From Janthinobacterium sp. GW456P (GTDB lineage Bacteria; Pseudomonadota; Gammaproteobacteria; Burkholderiales; Burkholderiaceae_D), in contig NZ_NEHB01000028.1 of NCBI RefSeq assembly GCF_002127655.1, forward strand, positions 1-64,000: a stretch of 64,000 nucleotides of DNA. The letters run 5' to 3'. The notes under the pieces are model-generated. The model saw nothing but the letters and a program-made list of their open reading frames with translations. It was not told where the DNA came from and searched no databases. A program made the position numbers and the translations under genes. Position 1 is the stretch's first letter. Each line of letters begins with the position of its first letter. This document shows positions 8,431-21,371 of this stretch, in pieces.

Positions 8431-9089
8431 AGTATTCCCTTGAGCAAGTTCTGCAAATTTTTCCGCATGCCAGCGGCCACCGTTTCGTGCTGTGCCAGGA
8501 TGGCGGGCGCATCCTTGAATGGCGCCGGGTCGAGATACAGGCGCGGCAAGTCGGCCACGGCCACGCCACGCGGGCCGCCGCGCAGGATCTCGTCCGCATG
8601 CTTGTTGATCGAGTGGATGGCAGTCTGGATGCGCGGCGTGGCGGAGGCGGCCAGGCAGGCGGCCAGTGCGTCGTCGAGCTCGGCGCGCGCGGGCGCTTGC
8701 GCCAGCACGGGCGCGGCGATCTGTTCCAGCGGCGACATATTCACGGCCGGCTTGCGGCAGGCGTACAGGGCGTCGAGCGCCATCAGCCGGTGCGCGCCGC
8801 CCCGTTGCAGCCATGCCAGGATGCGGGGCCACGGCGTGCCCAGCAGCGCAGCCGCCACGCCCCATTGTCCCGCCACGGGCGAGCCGGCATGCGCGTCGAT
8901 CCAGTCGATGGCGGCAGGATTGCCCGTGTAGGCCAGCAGGATGGCGTTCGAGGCGCGCAGCGCGGGCGCCTGTGTGCCCAGCACGGCAGTCAGCCAGGCC
9001 AGGGCGCCATCGGGAGGATGCTGCGATAACTGTTGCGCAAACGGTACGCTCAGGGCGCGGCTGTCGGAAAGTTGATAGTCGTCGGACAT
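8427..9089 (-). CDS. Unknown alpha-helical protein coupled to barstar
   Basis: A 220-residue cytoplasmic protein, very rich in Ala and Leu, built of short amphipathic helices such as WLTAVLGTQAPALRASNAIL and WPRILAWLQRGGAHRLMALD. The repeating helix pairs suggest a HEAT-like solenoid, though no repeat family can be assigned with certainty. It overlaps the barstar start by four bases, so the products are made together and may act together. A specific partner function cannot be derived from sequence. Upstream, 84 bases separate it from a secreted protein on the same strand. Confidence 0.75.
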   Translation of the reverse strand: MSDDYQLSDSRALSVPFAQQLSQHPPDGALAWLTAVLGTQAPALRASNAILLAYTGNPAAIDWIDAHAGSPVAGQWGVAAALLGTPWPRILAWLQRGGAHRLMALDALYACRKPAVNMSPLEQIAAPVLAQAPARAELDDALAACLAASATPRIQTAIHSINKHADEILRGGPRGVAVADLPRLYLDPAPFKDAPAILAQHETVAAGMRKNLQNLLKGIL

Positions 9090-9173
9090 GTTCAGTGATT
9101 CGTTGAGTGGGAAGGGCTTGGGGCGATCCCCAGGGGGAGGGGGTTCTGCGCTTGGCCTGTGGAATGGACGCCG

Positions 9174-9596
9174 CTACGGCGCCGATTTTTGGCAGCGCGC
9201 GGAAAAGCGCATGCTGGCGCTGTTTTCAAACGGGGAATTGAACTCGCCCTTTACCTGCGCCAAGTCGCCGGTAAAGCGCATGGTCAGCGGGCCGCTGGAC
9301 GGCCCCGCGTCGTACGTGCACGACAAGCTGTCGCCGCTTTGCCGGCAGCCGTAGAAGTTGCTCGCTTTGCCGCGCCCATCAATCAGGTAGCTGCCTTGCG
9401 CCCCGTGCCGGTCGGGGGCGTCGAAGCTGAGCTCGACCGTGTGCTCTTGCTCCTCATTGGGAATCTGCAGCTTCCCCGTGCAGGTAAAGCCCGCCATTTT
9501 CTCCGCGATGGGGCTGGCGCTGGCGCCGGCGGCACCGAGCAGGGCGGCGAGGAACAAGCATGGGTGCGCAATGCGGCGGAACAGGTCTGTTTTCAT
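9174..9596 (-). CDS. Small secreted protein of unknown function
   Basis: A 140-residue protein with a Sec signal peptide: KTDLFRR, then a hydrophobic core LFLAALLGAAGASA with a likely cleavage site after ASA (about residue 27). The mature part has four Cys (in FTCTGKL, YGCRQSG, LSCTY, ARCQKS), which could form two disulfides in the periplasm, and alternating strands as in small beta-sandwich domains. No enzymatic motif is visible. It is probably the first gene of the group running toward barstar, but the 84-base gap leaves that open. Family not recognised. Confidence 0.78.
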   Translation of the reverse strand: MKTDLFRRIAHPCLFLAALLGAAGASASPIAEKMAGFTCTGKLQIPNEEQEHTVELSFDAPDRHGAQGSYLIDGRGKASNFYGCRQSGDSLSCTYDAGPSSGPLTMRFTGDLAQVKGEFNSPFENSASMRFSARCQKSAP

Positions 9597-9781
9597 GAGT
9601 CGCCAAAAGAAGGTGGGGGAGGTGGGAAGCCAGACGCCAGTCTAGCAGCCGGAGTGGCGCGCACGGTTCGCAATATTGTTATCTATAAACATTTAAGGCG
9701 GCCTTCAGTGCGGGTGGCCCCGCTTGCGCTACAATCGGCTCTCCTTTGTTGCCACTGCCGCGCGCGGTTCTCTTCACCACC

Positions 9782-10690
9782 ATGTTCCCTAAACGCCTGA
9801 CCCTGCTTGCCCTGGCCGCCTTTGCGCTGGCCGGCTGCGACACCACCGCCCCGAAACCCGTCCAAGTATTGACGCCGCCCGAACCCGTCGTCGCTCCCCG
9901 CAAGATCAAGATCGGCCTGGCGCTGGGCGGCGGCGCGGCGCGCGGTTTTGCGCATATCGGCGTGATCAAGGCGCTCGAATCGCAGGGCATCAATGCCGAC
10001 ATCGTCACCGGCACCAGCGCCGGCAGCGTGGTGGGCGCCCTGTATGCGGCAGGCAATTCCGGTTTTACCTTGCAAAAGATGGCCTTCGACATGGACGAGG
10101 CGGCCATTTCCGACTGGGCCTTGCCCCTGTTCGGCAAGTCGTCCGGCGTGCTCAAGGGCGAAGCGCTGCAAAGCTATGTCAACAAGGCTGTCGGCGGCGT
10201 GCCGCTGGAAAAACTCAAGATTCCGTTTGGCGTGGTGGCGACCGATTTGAAGAATGGCCAGCCGATCCTGTTCCAGCGCGGTAATACCGGCATGGCCGTG
10301 CGCGCCTCGTCGGCCGTGCCCGGCGTGTTCCAGCCCGTGACCATTGCCGGCCACACCTATGTCGATGGCGGCCTTGTCGCTCCCGTGCCCGTGCGCTTTG
10401 CGCGCGACATGGGCGCCGACTTCATCATCGCCGTGAATATTTCGTCGCAAACGGAGTCACAAAAGGCCATCAGCTCGATGGAAGTCATCATGCAAACCTT
10501 CGCCATCATGGGCCAGCGCATCAATCAGTTCGAATTGAAAGATGCGGACGTGGTGATCCAGCCCAGCCTGGGCACCATGAAGGGCAACGATTTTAACAGC
10601 CGCAACCAGGCCATCCTGGCAGGCGAGCAGGCGACCTTTGCCGTCATGGCGCAGCTCAAGCAAAAGCTGAAAGCCAAGCGCGAGCAGTAA
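9782..10690 (+). CDS. Patatin-like phospholipase, lipoprotein (RssA-like)
   Basis: A 302-residue patatin-family esterase or phospholipase A with a lipoprotein signal: a hydrophobic core ends in the lipobox LAGC (Cys about residue 18), then a Pro-rich linker. The oxyanion motif GGGAARGFAH, the nucleophile GTSAGS and the catalytic Asp in YVDGGL form the Ser-Asp dyad of patatins, all present. The ATG at 9782 is preferred over an upstream TTG at 9746 because it starts the signal peptide directly. The enzyme is expected to be membrane-anchored in the periplasm, acting on lipids. No operon partner is close (64 bases to the next gene). Confidence 0.9.
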   Translation: MFPKRLTLLALAAFALAGCDTTAPKPVQVLTPPEPVVAPRKIKIGLALGGGAARGFAHIGVIKALESQGINADIVTGTSAGSVVGALYAAGNSGFTLQKMAFDMDEAAISDWALPLFGKSSGVLKGEALQSYVNKAVGGVPLEKLKIPFGVVATDLKNGQPILFQRGNTGMAVRASSAVPGVFQPVTIAGHTYVDGGLVAPVPVRFARDMGADFIIAVNISSQTESQKAISSMEVIMQTFAIMGQRINQFELKDADVVIQPSLGTMKGNDFNSRNQAILAGEQATFAVMAQLKQKLKAKREQ

Positions 10691-10754
10691 GCGATGGCGC
10701 TGCTGCGCATTTCATTTCGTATACAATTTTGTTTCAACATAATAAGGATGCACC

Positions 10755-11159
10755 ATGCAATCGAAACCGATTTTGACCCTGGACGACGTAAAGAAAATCG
10801 CTGCCGCCGCCGAAGCGGAAGCGGTCAAGAATAACTGGGCGGTCACCATCGCCATCGTCGACGACGGCGGCCACCTGCTGTGGCTGCAGCGCATGGATGG
10901 CGTGGCGCCGATCTCGTCGCATATCGCCCCATCGAAAGCCAAGACGGCCGCACTGGGCCGCCGCGAATCGCGCATCTATGAAGAGATGATCAACGGCGGC
11001 CGCGTGTCGTTCCTGAGCGCGCCGGAAATCGACGGCTTGCTCGAAGGCGGCGTACCCATCGTGTTTGATGGTCACTATGTGGGCGCCGTCGGCGTCTCGG
11101 GCGTCAAGTCGGCGGAAGATGCGCAAATCGCCAAGGCCGGCATTGCGGCCTTGGTGTAA
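10755..11159 (+). CDS. GlcG/HbpS-family protein (haem-binding-like)
   Basis: A 134-residue GlcG/HbpS/DUF336 family protein. Key parts are the N-terminal helix LTLDDVKKIAAAAEAEA, the strand TIAIVDDGGHLLWLQRMD, then SKAKTAALGRRES and GGVPIVFDGHYVGAVGVSG. Members form oligomers. Some bind haem (HbpS) and others sit in glycolate or other operons with unknown roles. There is no signal peptide, so this copy is cytoplasmic. AAGGATG precedes the ATG by six bases. It is monocistronic, with an intrinsic terminator 22 bases after the stop. The exact ligand is unknown. Confidence 0.87.
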   Translation: MQSKPILTLDDVKKIAAAAEAEAVKNNWAVTIAIVDDGGHLLWLQRMDGVAPISSHIAPSKAKTAALGRRESRIYEEMINGGRVSFLSAPEIDGLLEGGVPIVFDGHYVGAVGVSGVKSAEDAQIAKAGIAALV

Positions 11160-11181
11160 GTACTAACCGGTATTGCTTTGC

Positions 11182-11213
11182 AAGCCGCCCCGCGCAAGCC
11201 GGGCGGCTTTTTT
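11182..11213 (+). terminator. Intrinsic terminator after the GlcG-like gene
   Basis: AAGCCGCCC (11182-11190) and GGGCGGCTT (11201-11209) form a nine-base-pair stem followed by a run of six T. Confidence 0.85.
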
Positions 11214-11274
11214 CATGGGGCGCAGGATTTATGCTGCTGCGCAAAAAAATGCAGCGGAATCCATATTTTCTTCC

Positions 11275-11303
11275 TTGTGGAAAAGCTTCCTTTTGGTTAT
11301 AAT
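11275..11303 (+). promoter_or_regulatory. Predicted carAB promoter
   Basis: A perfect -10 TATAAT (11298-11303) lies 17 bases after a weak -35 TTGTGG (11275-11280). A start near 11310 would give a 5' UTR of about 145 bases before carA. Confidence 0.6.
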
Positions 11304-11328
11304 TCAAAGGTTTAGCCAATCACACATA

Positions 11329-11435
11329 TACCGTAGCGACTACCCATCCCCTCATTCAAAATGACCGTTGAAACACCCTGAGTGCATCTGGCTCGGGTAT
11401 CTAGGCGGTCGGTCTGACGTGGCGCAGCTACGGTA
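11329..11435 (+). promoter_or_regulatory. Structured 5' UTR of carA (candidate cis-regulatory RNA)
   Basis: TACCGTAGC (11329-11337) and GCTACGGTA (11427-11435) form a perfect nine-base-pair closing stem around about 90 bases. Inside, TCATT-CAA-AATGA and a TACCC/GGGTA pairing are possible. The closing stem ends just before the AGGAG of carA. Pyrimidine or arginine control through this leader is conceivable but unproven. Confidence 0.45.
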
Positions 11436-11454
11436 ACTTTATCAGGAGTTGCCC

Positions 11455-12625
11455 TTGCCGCCATTTTTTTCTGGCCCTGCCGTTCCAGCCATATTAGCGC
11501 TTGCTGATGGAACGATCTTCAAAGGTTTTTCGATCGGCGCCGCCGGTCATACCACGGGCGAGGTTGTTTTCAACACCTCGATGACCGGGTATCAGGAAAT
11601 CCTTACCGACCCAAGCTATTGCCGCCAGATGGTCACCCTGACCTATCCCCATATCGGCAATACGGGCGTCAATCCGGAAGACGTCGAGTCTTCCAAGGTA
11701 CACGCCGCCGGCCTCATCATCCGCGATCTGCCATTGCTGGCATCCAGTTTCCGTTCCACTCTCTCCTTGTCCGATTACCTGAAAGCTGAAAATATCGTCG
11801 CCATCGCCGGCGTCGATACACGCAAGCTCACGCGCATCCTGCGTGAAAAGGGTGCGCAGGGCGGTGCCATCCTCGTCGGTACGCAAGGCAACGAGCCATC
11901 CGCCGCGCAAGCGCTGGAACTGGCCCGCTCCTTCCCCGGCCTGTCCGGCATGGACCTGGCCAAGGTCGTATCGAGCAAGGCGCCGTATGAATACCGCGAA
12001 ACGGAATGGACCCTGGGCGAAGGCTATGGCCAGCTGGCCGACGCCGACGCGAAATACCATGTGGTCGCCTTCGACTACGGCGTCAAGCGCAACATCCTGC
12101 GCATGCTGACGGCACGCGGCTGCAAGGTCACCGTGCTGCCCGCGCAAGCGACGGCGGCCGACGCCCTGGCGCTGAATCCGGACGGCATCTTCCTGTCGAA
12201 CGGTCCCGGCGACCCGGAACCGTGCGACTACGCCATCGCGGCGACCGAGGAACTGATCGAGAAGGGCATCCCGACCTTCGGCATCTGCCTCGGCCACCAG
12301 ATCATGGCGATCGCTTCCGGCGCGAAAACCTTGAAGATGAAGTTCGGCCACCACGGCGCCAACCACCCGGTGCAAGACCTGGAAACGAAACAGGTCTTGA
12401 TTACCTCGCAAAATCACGGTTTCGCCGTCGACGCGGCAACTCTGCCCGCGAATTGCCGCGTGACCCATGAATCGCTGTTCGACGGTTCCCTGCAGGGCTT
12501 TGCCCGCACGGACAAGCCGGCCTTCTGCTTCCAGGGCCACCCTGAAGCGTCGCCGGGCCCGATGGATGTTGCTTACCTGTTTGACCGCTTCATCAACTTG
12601 ATGGCTGCGGAGGAGAAAAAGAAAA

Positions 12626-12633
<8 letters not shown>
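11455..12633 (+). CDS. carA: Carbamoyl-phosphate synthase small subunit (glutaminase)
   Basis: CarA hydrolyses glutamine and channels ammonia to CarB, which makes carbamoyl phosphate for arginine and pyrimidine synthesis. The 392-residue product has the N-terminal CPSase small-chain domain ([34 protein letters not shown]-like segment) and a class I glutamine amidotransferase domain: LSNGPGDPE, the nucleophile in FGICLGHQ, and the catalytic His-Glu in GHPEASPGP. The TTG at 11455 is preferred over the TTG at 11449 because AGGAG (11444-11448) then has a six-base spacing instead of none. Its 3' end overlaps carB by eight bases. Confidence 0.95.
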
Positions 12634-15865
<3,232 letters not shown>

Positions 15866-15879
15866 TCCGCGTGTGATTT

Positions 15880-15960
15880 GCAGTGACCGCCGTTAGGCGG
15901 TACACTGCATGCTTATCAACCACAGAGTTCCGTGCAGAGCAGCGCGCGGCCTCTGTGGTT
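15880..15960 (+). terminator. Two strong hairpins between carB and greA
   Basis: Hairpin 1 (15880-15908) pairs GCAGTGACCGCC with GGCGGTACACTGC, a 12-bp stem with one bulged A and a GTTA loop. Hairpin 2 pairs AACCACAGAG (15918-15927) with CTCTGTGGTT (15951-15960), followed by only TTTTC-like sequence. Poor T tracts suggest attenuation or RNA processing rather than a strict terminator. Confidence 0.5.
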
Positions 15961-16033
15961 TTCACTTGGTAAGTCCGTTAAGCGTGGCAACACGCTGCAA
16001 CGGCGCCGATAACTAGCAGATAGTAGAGATAAC

Positions 16034-16510
16034 ATGACCTCAGTCCCATTGACCAAATACGGCGCAGAACTCTTGAAGGAAGAGCTGCATCATTTGAAGA
16101 CCAAGGAACGCCGCATCGTCATCGATGCGATCGCCGAAGCGCGTTCGCACGGAGATTTGTCGGAAAACGCCGAGTACGATGCTGCCAAGGAACGCCAGGC
16201 CTTCGTCGAAGGCCGCATCGCCGAGCTCGAAGGCAAGCTGGGCGCGGCGCAAATCATCGACCCGACCGCGCTCGACGCGGAAGGCCGCGTGGTGTTTGCC
16301 TCGACCGTGAACCTGGAAGACCTGGAATCGGGCCAGAAAGTCACGTACCAGATCGTCGGCCTCGATGAAGCCGACCTGAAAATGAACAAGGTTTCCGTGA
16401 CGTCCCCGATCGCCCGCGCGCTGATCGGCAAGTACGCCGGCGACGTGGTGGAAGTGCAGGCGCCGTCCGGCCCGCGCGAATACGAAATCCTGGAAGTGCT
16501 GTACATCTGA
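16034..16510 (+). CDS. greA: Transcription elongation factor GreA
   Basis: GreA enters the secondary channel of RNA polymerase and stimulates cleavage of the nascent RNA 3' end, rescuing backtracked complexes. The 158-residue protein has the standard length. The N-terminal coiled coil (residues 1-75) carries the acidic tip signature [16 protein letters not shown], and the C-terminal FKBP-like domain holds [11 protein letters not shown] and [10 protein letters not shown]. Its TGA shares one base with the ATG of the next gene. Position after carB is conserved in many proteobacteria. Confidence 0.96.
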   Translation: MTSVPLTKYGAELLKEELHHLKTKERRIVIDAIAEARSHGDLSENAEYDAAKERQAFVEGRIAELEGKLGAAQIIDPTALDAEGRVVFASTVNLEDLESGQKVTYQIVGLDEADLKMNKVSVTSPIARALIGKYAGDVVEVQAPSGPREYEILEVLYI

Positions 16511-16953
16511 TGCTGGGCCGCGTGCGCTTCCTCGTTGCCACCCTGTGGGCGGGCAGCCTGTGGACCATCGGCTTCATCGTGGCGCCCACCCTGTTCGGCA
16601 CCCTGAGCGACCGCGTGCTGGCAGGTAACATCGCCGGCAGCATGTTCCGCGCCGAGGCCTGGCTGTCCATCGCCTGCGCGCTGGTACTGCTGGCCTTGCT
16701 GCAATGGGCGCCCGGCGCGCTGGAACCCAAGCGCCGCCGCCTCCTGGGGGCGCTGGTGCTGTCCATGCTGGTGTGCGCGCTGCTCAGCCATTTCGGCATT
16801 TCGCCGCTGATGGCCGATCTCAAGGCGCAAGCGCCGTCGGGCCTCATGGACGAGGCCATGCGCAGCCGCTTCGGCCTGCTGCATGGCGTGTCGACCGTGA
16901 TCTTTGCCGTGCAGAGCCTGCTGGCGGGCGTGCTGATCTGGAAGCAGCAGTAA
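16510..16953 (+). CDS. DUF4149 membrane protein
   Basis: A 147-residue inner-membrane protein with four hydrophobic segments: about 7-28 (VATLWAGSLWTIGFIVAPTL), 52-68, 80-97 and 122-142. The N-terminal pattern with TLFGTLSDRVLAGNIAGSMF matches DUF4149, a family found beside greA or carB in betaproteobacteria with no known function. Its ATG overlaps the greA TGA (TGATG), so it is translationally coupled to greA. A bidirectional terminator follows. Confidence 0.85.
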   Translation: MLGRVRFLVATLWAGSLWTIGFIVAPTLFGTLSDRVLAGNIAGSMFRAEAWLSIACALVLLALLQWAPGALEPKRRRLLGALVLSMLVCALLSHFGISPLMADLKAQAPSGLMDEAMRSRFGLLHGVSTVIFAVQSLLAGVLIWKQQ

Positions 16954-17023
16954 TTGTTGCGGTGTGTGTCGGATTACGCGTGGCCCTGGCGCCGCGTCAT
17001 CCGACCAGCGCGATCGCAATAAA

Positions 17024-17057
17024 AAAGCGGAGCAGGGAAGATCCCGTGCTCCGCTTC
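17024..17057. terminator. Bidirectional intrinsic terminator between DUF4149 gene and yhbY
   Basis: AAGCGGAGCAGGGA pairs with TCCCGTGCTCCGCTT around a short loop. An A run before and T-rich sequence after serve both convergent genes. Confidence 0.85.
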
Positions 17058-17100
17058 TTGTTTCAAGCCCGGCCGCCTTGCGGTGGCCGGGTGAACAGGC

Positions 17101-17571
17101 TTACTTGCTGCCCAGTGCGCTTTTCTTGGCGCTTTTCTGACGTGGCTTGGCACGCTTGATGGAACCGCCTTCGGTAACGCGCTCATTGCCCTTGATCATG
17201 ACTTTCGTCACGCTGGGGCGCTTGGTGCCGCTGGCGCTGGCCTTGACGATGGTCACTTCGCGCATGCCTTTGCCGGCGCTGACCTTCTCCTTAACCACTT
17301 CTTTTTTCGGACGGTAGATTACCAGCAGTTTGCCTATATGTTGTACCGGGGCGGCGCCGAGATTGCCGCAAATCGTATCGTACATTCCGACGCGGGCTTC
17401 GCGGTCGTCGCCGAACACGCGGACTTTAATCAGGCCGTGCGAATCCAGGCCAAGGTCGATCTCTTTGAGGACAGCAGGTGTCAAGCCCGCTTCGCCAATG
17501 ATGACGATAGGCTTCAGCGCGTGTGCTTCGGCGCGCAGTGCGCTGCGCTCTACGGGTGTAAGTTTTAGCAT
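17101..17571 (-). CDS. yhbY: YhbY-type CRM-domain RNA-binding protein
   Basis: YhbY binds pre-50S ribosomal particles through a CRM domain. Residues 1-97 hold the domain: LTPVERSALRAEAHALKPIV, the GEAGLTPAVLKEID segment, LIKVRVFGDDREAR and HIGKLLVIYRPKKE. The 156-residue protein is longer than the roughly 97-residue E. coli form. The extra tail (about 98-156) is Lys/Arg/Ser-rich and probably disordered, so it may add RNA contacts. It is divergent from rlmE with 42 bases between the starts, an arrangement conserved in proteobacteria. Confidence 0.93.
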   Translation of the reverse strand: MLKLTPVERSALRAEAHALKPIVIIGEAGLTPAVLKEIDLGLDSHGLIKVRVFGDDREARVGMYDTICGNLGAAPVQHIGKLLVIYRPKKEVVKEKVSAGKGMREVTIVKASASGTKRPSVTKVMIKGNERVTEGGSIKRAKPRQKSAKKSALGSK

Positions 17572-17613
17572 AATAATATTTAGTAATTCCCTTAAAAGCA
17601 GTATTCTACGCGA

Positions 17614-18297
17614 ATGGCAAAGAAGAAATTAAACAAAAACTGGTTGCACGACCACATAAATGATCCTTATGTGAAGTTGGCGCAAAAAGAGGGCTACCGC
17701 GCCCGGGCAGCATACAAGCTCAAAGAAATCGATGAAGACGAGAAACTGATCAAACCTGGCCAGGTGATCGTCGACCTTGGTTGCACTCCCGGCAGCTGGG
17801 CGCAGTACACGCGGCGCAAGCTGGCCGGCAAGGATGGCGGCGGGGTCAATGGTACCCTGATTGGCCTGGACATGCTGGAAATGGAGCCGATCGCCGATTT
17901 CCACTTCATCCAGGGCGATTTCCGCGAAGCGCGCGTGCTGCGCCAGCTGGAAGTGGTGTTGCAAGGCCGCAAGGTCGATCTGGTCCTGTCGGACATGGCG
18001 CCCAACCTGTCGGGCATTGCCACGGCGGATGCCGCGCGCATGGAACATCTGATCGACCTGGCCATCGAATTTTCGCAATTGCACCTGAAGCCGTCTGGCG
18101 TATTGCTGGTGAAATGCTTTAAAGACATGGGTTTTAGCCAGATCGTGGAGAAATTCCGCGCTGAATTCAAGGTCGTGGTACAGAAAAAGCCCAAGGCCAG
18201 CCGCGATAAATCGTCAGAAATCTTCCTGATGGGCCGTGGAATCAAGAATCCGCTGAAAAATGCCGTAGAAGAAGATGATCCCGCCCTTGATATTTAA
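17614..18297 (+). CDS. rlmE: 23S rRNA (uridine-2552-2'-O)-methyltransferase RlmE
   Basis: RlmE (FtsJ/RrmJ) methylates the ribose of U2552 in 23S rRNA during late 50S assembly. The 227-residue protein has the Rossmann SAM motif [15 protein letters not shown] and the catalytic K-D-K-E set: Lys in [13 protein letters not shown], Asp in [12 protein letters not shown], Lys in [10 protein letters not shown] and Glu in [10 protein letters not shown]. The basic start [14 protein letters not shown] supports the ATG at 17614. It lies upstream of ftsH with a 202-base gap, the order also found in E. coli. Confidence 0.96.
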   Translation: MAKKKLNKNWLHDHINDPYVKLAQKEGYRARAAYKLKEIDEDEKLIKPGQVIVDLGCTPGSWAQYTRRKLAGKDGGGVNGTLIGLDMLEMEPIADFHFIQGDFREARVLRQLEVVLQGRKVDLVLSDMAPNLSGIATADAARMEHLIDLAIEFSQLHLKPSGVLLVKCFKDMGFSQIVEKFRAEFKVVVQKKPKASRDKSSEIFLMGRGIKNPLKNAVEEDDPALDI

Positions 18298-18499
18298 GAG
18301 GGAATCCGCACATGGGAACGAGAAGTGCAGTAGCGTCTGATGGCATAAAAGCCTAAATTGTTTATACTGCATTTTTTTGCGTGAACGCGGTTTTTTCGCG
18401 CGCACGGATCGGCGGGCTTTGGCACGGCCCGCTTATTGCGAGTAAAATCGTGTTTCTAGCTATAGGTAAAGAGATGCGCACTGCATCCAAGGAGTCTTC

Positions 18500-20380
<1,881 letters not shown>

Positions 20381-20422
20381 CAACGGTCGCCCTGACGGGC
20401 GGCGCGCAAGGGTATGGCAAGG

Positions 20423-20452
20423 AAGGGTAAGGAGCAATCCTTGCCCTTTTTC
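20423..20452 (+). terminator. Intrinsic terminator after ftsH
   Basis: AAGGGTAAGGA (20423-20433) pairs with TCCTTGCCCTT (20438-20448) across a GCAA loop and is followed by TTT. folP begins 42 bases later, so read-through or a new promoter is needed for folP-glmM. Confidence 0.75.
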
Positions 20453-20493
20453 GTTGCCGCGGCAGTTTTTTCCTGACGACTACAAAGATTTAC

Positions 20494-21327
20494 ATGCGAC
20501 ACTATTTGCAATTCGGCCGTTTCGGCTTCAAGCTGTCCGGCGCGCAGGCGCTGGTGATGGGCATCCTGAACATCACGCCCGACTCGTTTTCCGATGCGGG
20601 CCAGTACCAGCACCTGGAATTTGCCCTCTCGCGCGCCGAGCAGATGATTGCGGACGGCGCCGACATCATCGATATCGGCGGCGAATCGAGCCGCCCCGGC
20701 GCGCCGCCGCTGCCGCTGCAGGACGAGTTGCAGCGCGTCATGCCGGTGCTGTACGCCTTGCGCGACTGCGGCAAGCCCCTGTCCGTCGACACGTATAAAC
20801 CCGAAGTGATGCGCGAAGCCATCCTGGCGGGCGCCGACATGATCAACGACATCAACGGCTTCCGTGCGCCCGGCGCCATCGACGCCGTGCGCGACAGCGA
20901 TTGCGCGCTGTGCATCATGCACATGCAAAGCGTGCCGCAAACCATGCAGGACCAGCCGCAATACGACGACGTGGTGCGCGAAGTCATCGACTTCCTGCGC
21001 GAACGCATCGATATCCTGACGGCGGCCGGTATCGCCCACGAACGCCTGTGCGTCGACCCCGGCTTCGGCTTTGGCAAGACGGTGGAACAGAACTATGCTT
21101 TATTGCGCGCCACGCGCCAGCTGCGCAGCGAGCTGGACCTGCCTGTGCTGGCGGGCCTGTCGCGCAAGTCGATGATCGGCGCCGTGACGGGACGTCCCGT
21201 CGAGCAGCGCCTGGCCGGCAGTGTCGCCGGCGCGCTTGCCGCGGTAGCGCAAGGCGCAGAAATTATCCGTGTGCATGATGTAGCCGAAACCGTCGATGCG
21301 CTGAAGGTCTGGCGCATGGCGCACTGA
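20494..21327 (+). CDS. folP: Dihydropteroate synthase
   Basis: FolP joins p-aminobenzoate to the pterin pyrophosphate to form dihydropteroate in folate synthesis and is the sulfonamide target. The 277-residue protein shows the conserved MGILNITPDSFSDAG loop, ADIIDIGGESSRPGAPP, SVDTYKPEV, the central strand GADMINDINGF, GFGFGKT and the C-terminal SRKSMIG and RVHD. All standard pterin and pABA loop residues appear intact. It lies between ftsH and glmM, as in E. coli, with 44 bases to glmM. Confidence 0.96.
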   Translation: MRHYLQFGRFGFKLSGAQALVMGILNITPDSFSDAGQYQHLEFALSRAEQMIADGADIIDIGGESSRPGAPPLPLQDELQRVMPVLYALRDCGKPLSVDTYKPEVMREAILAGADMINDINGFRAPGAIDAVRDSDCALCIMHMQSVPQTMQDQPQYDDVVREVIDFLRERIDILTAAGIAHERLCVDPGFGFGKTVEQNYALLRATRQLRSELDLPVLAGLSRKSMIGAVTGRPVEQRLAGSVAGALAAVAQGAEIIRVHDVAETVDALKVWRMAH

Positions 21328-21371
21328 AGCTGTAAGATTTATTTTATTATAAACAACAAAAAGAGAAATTT

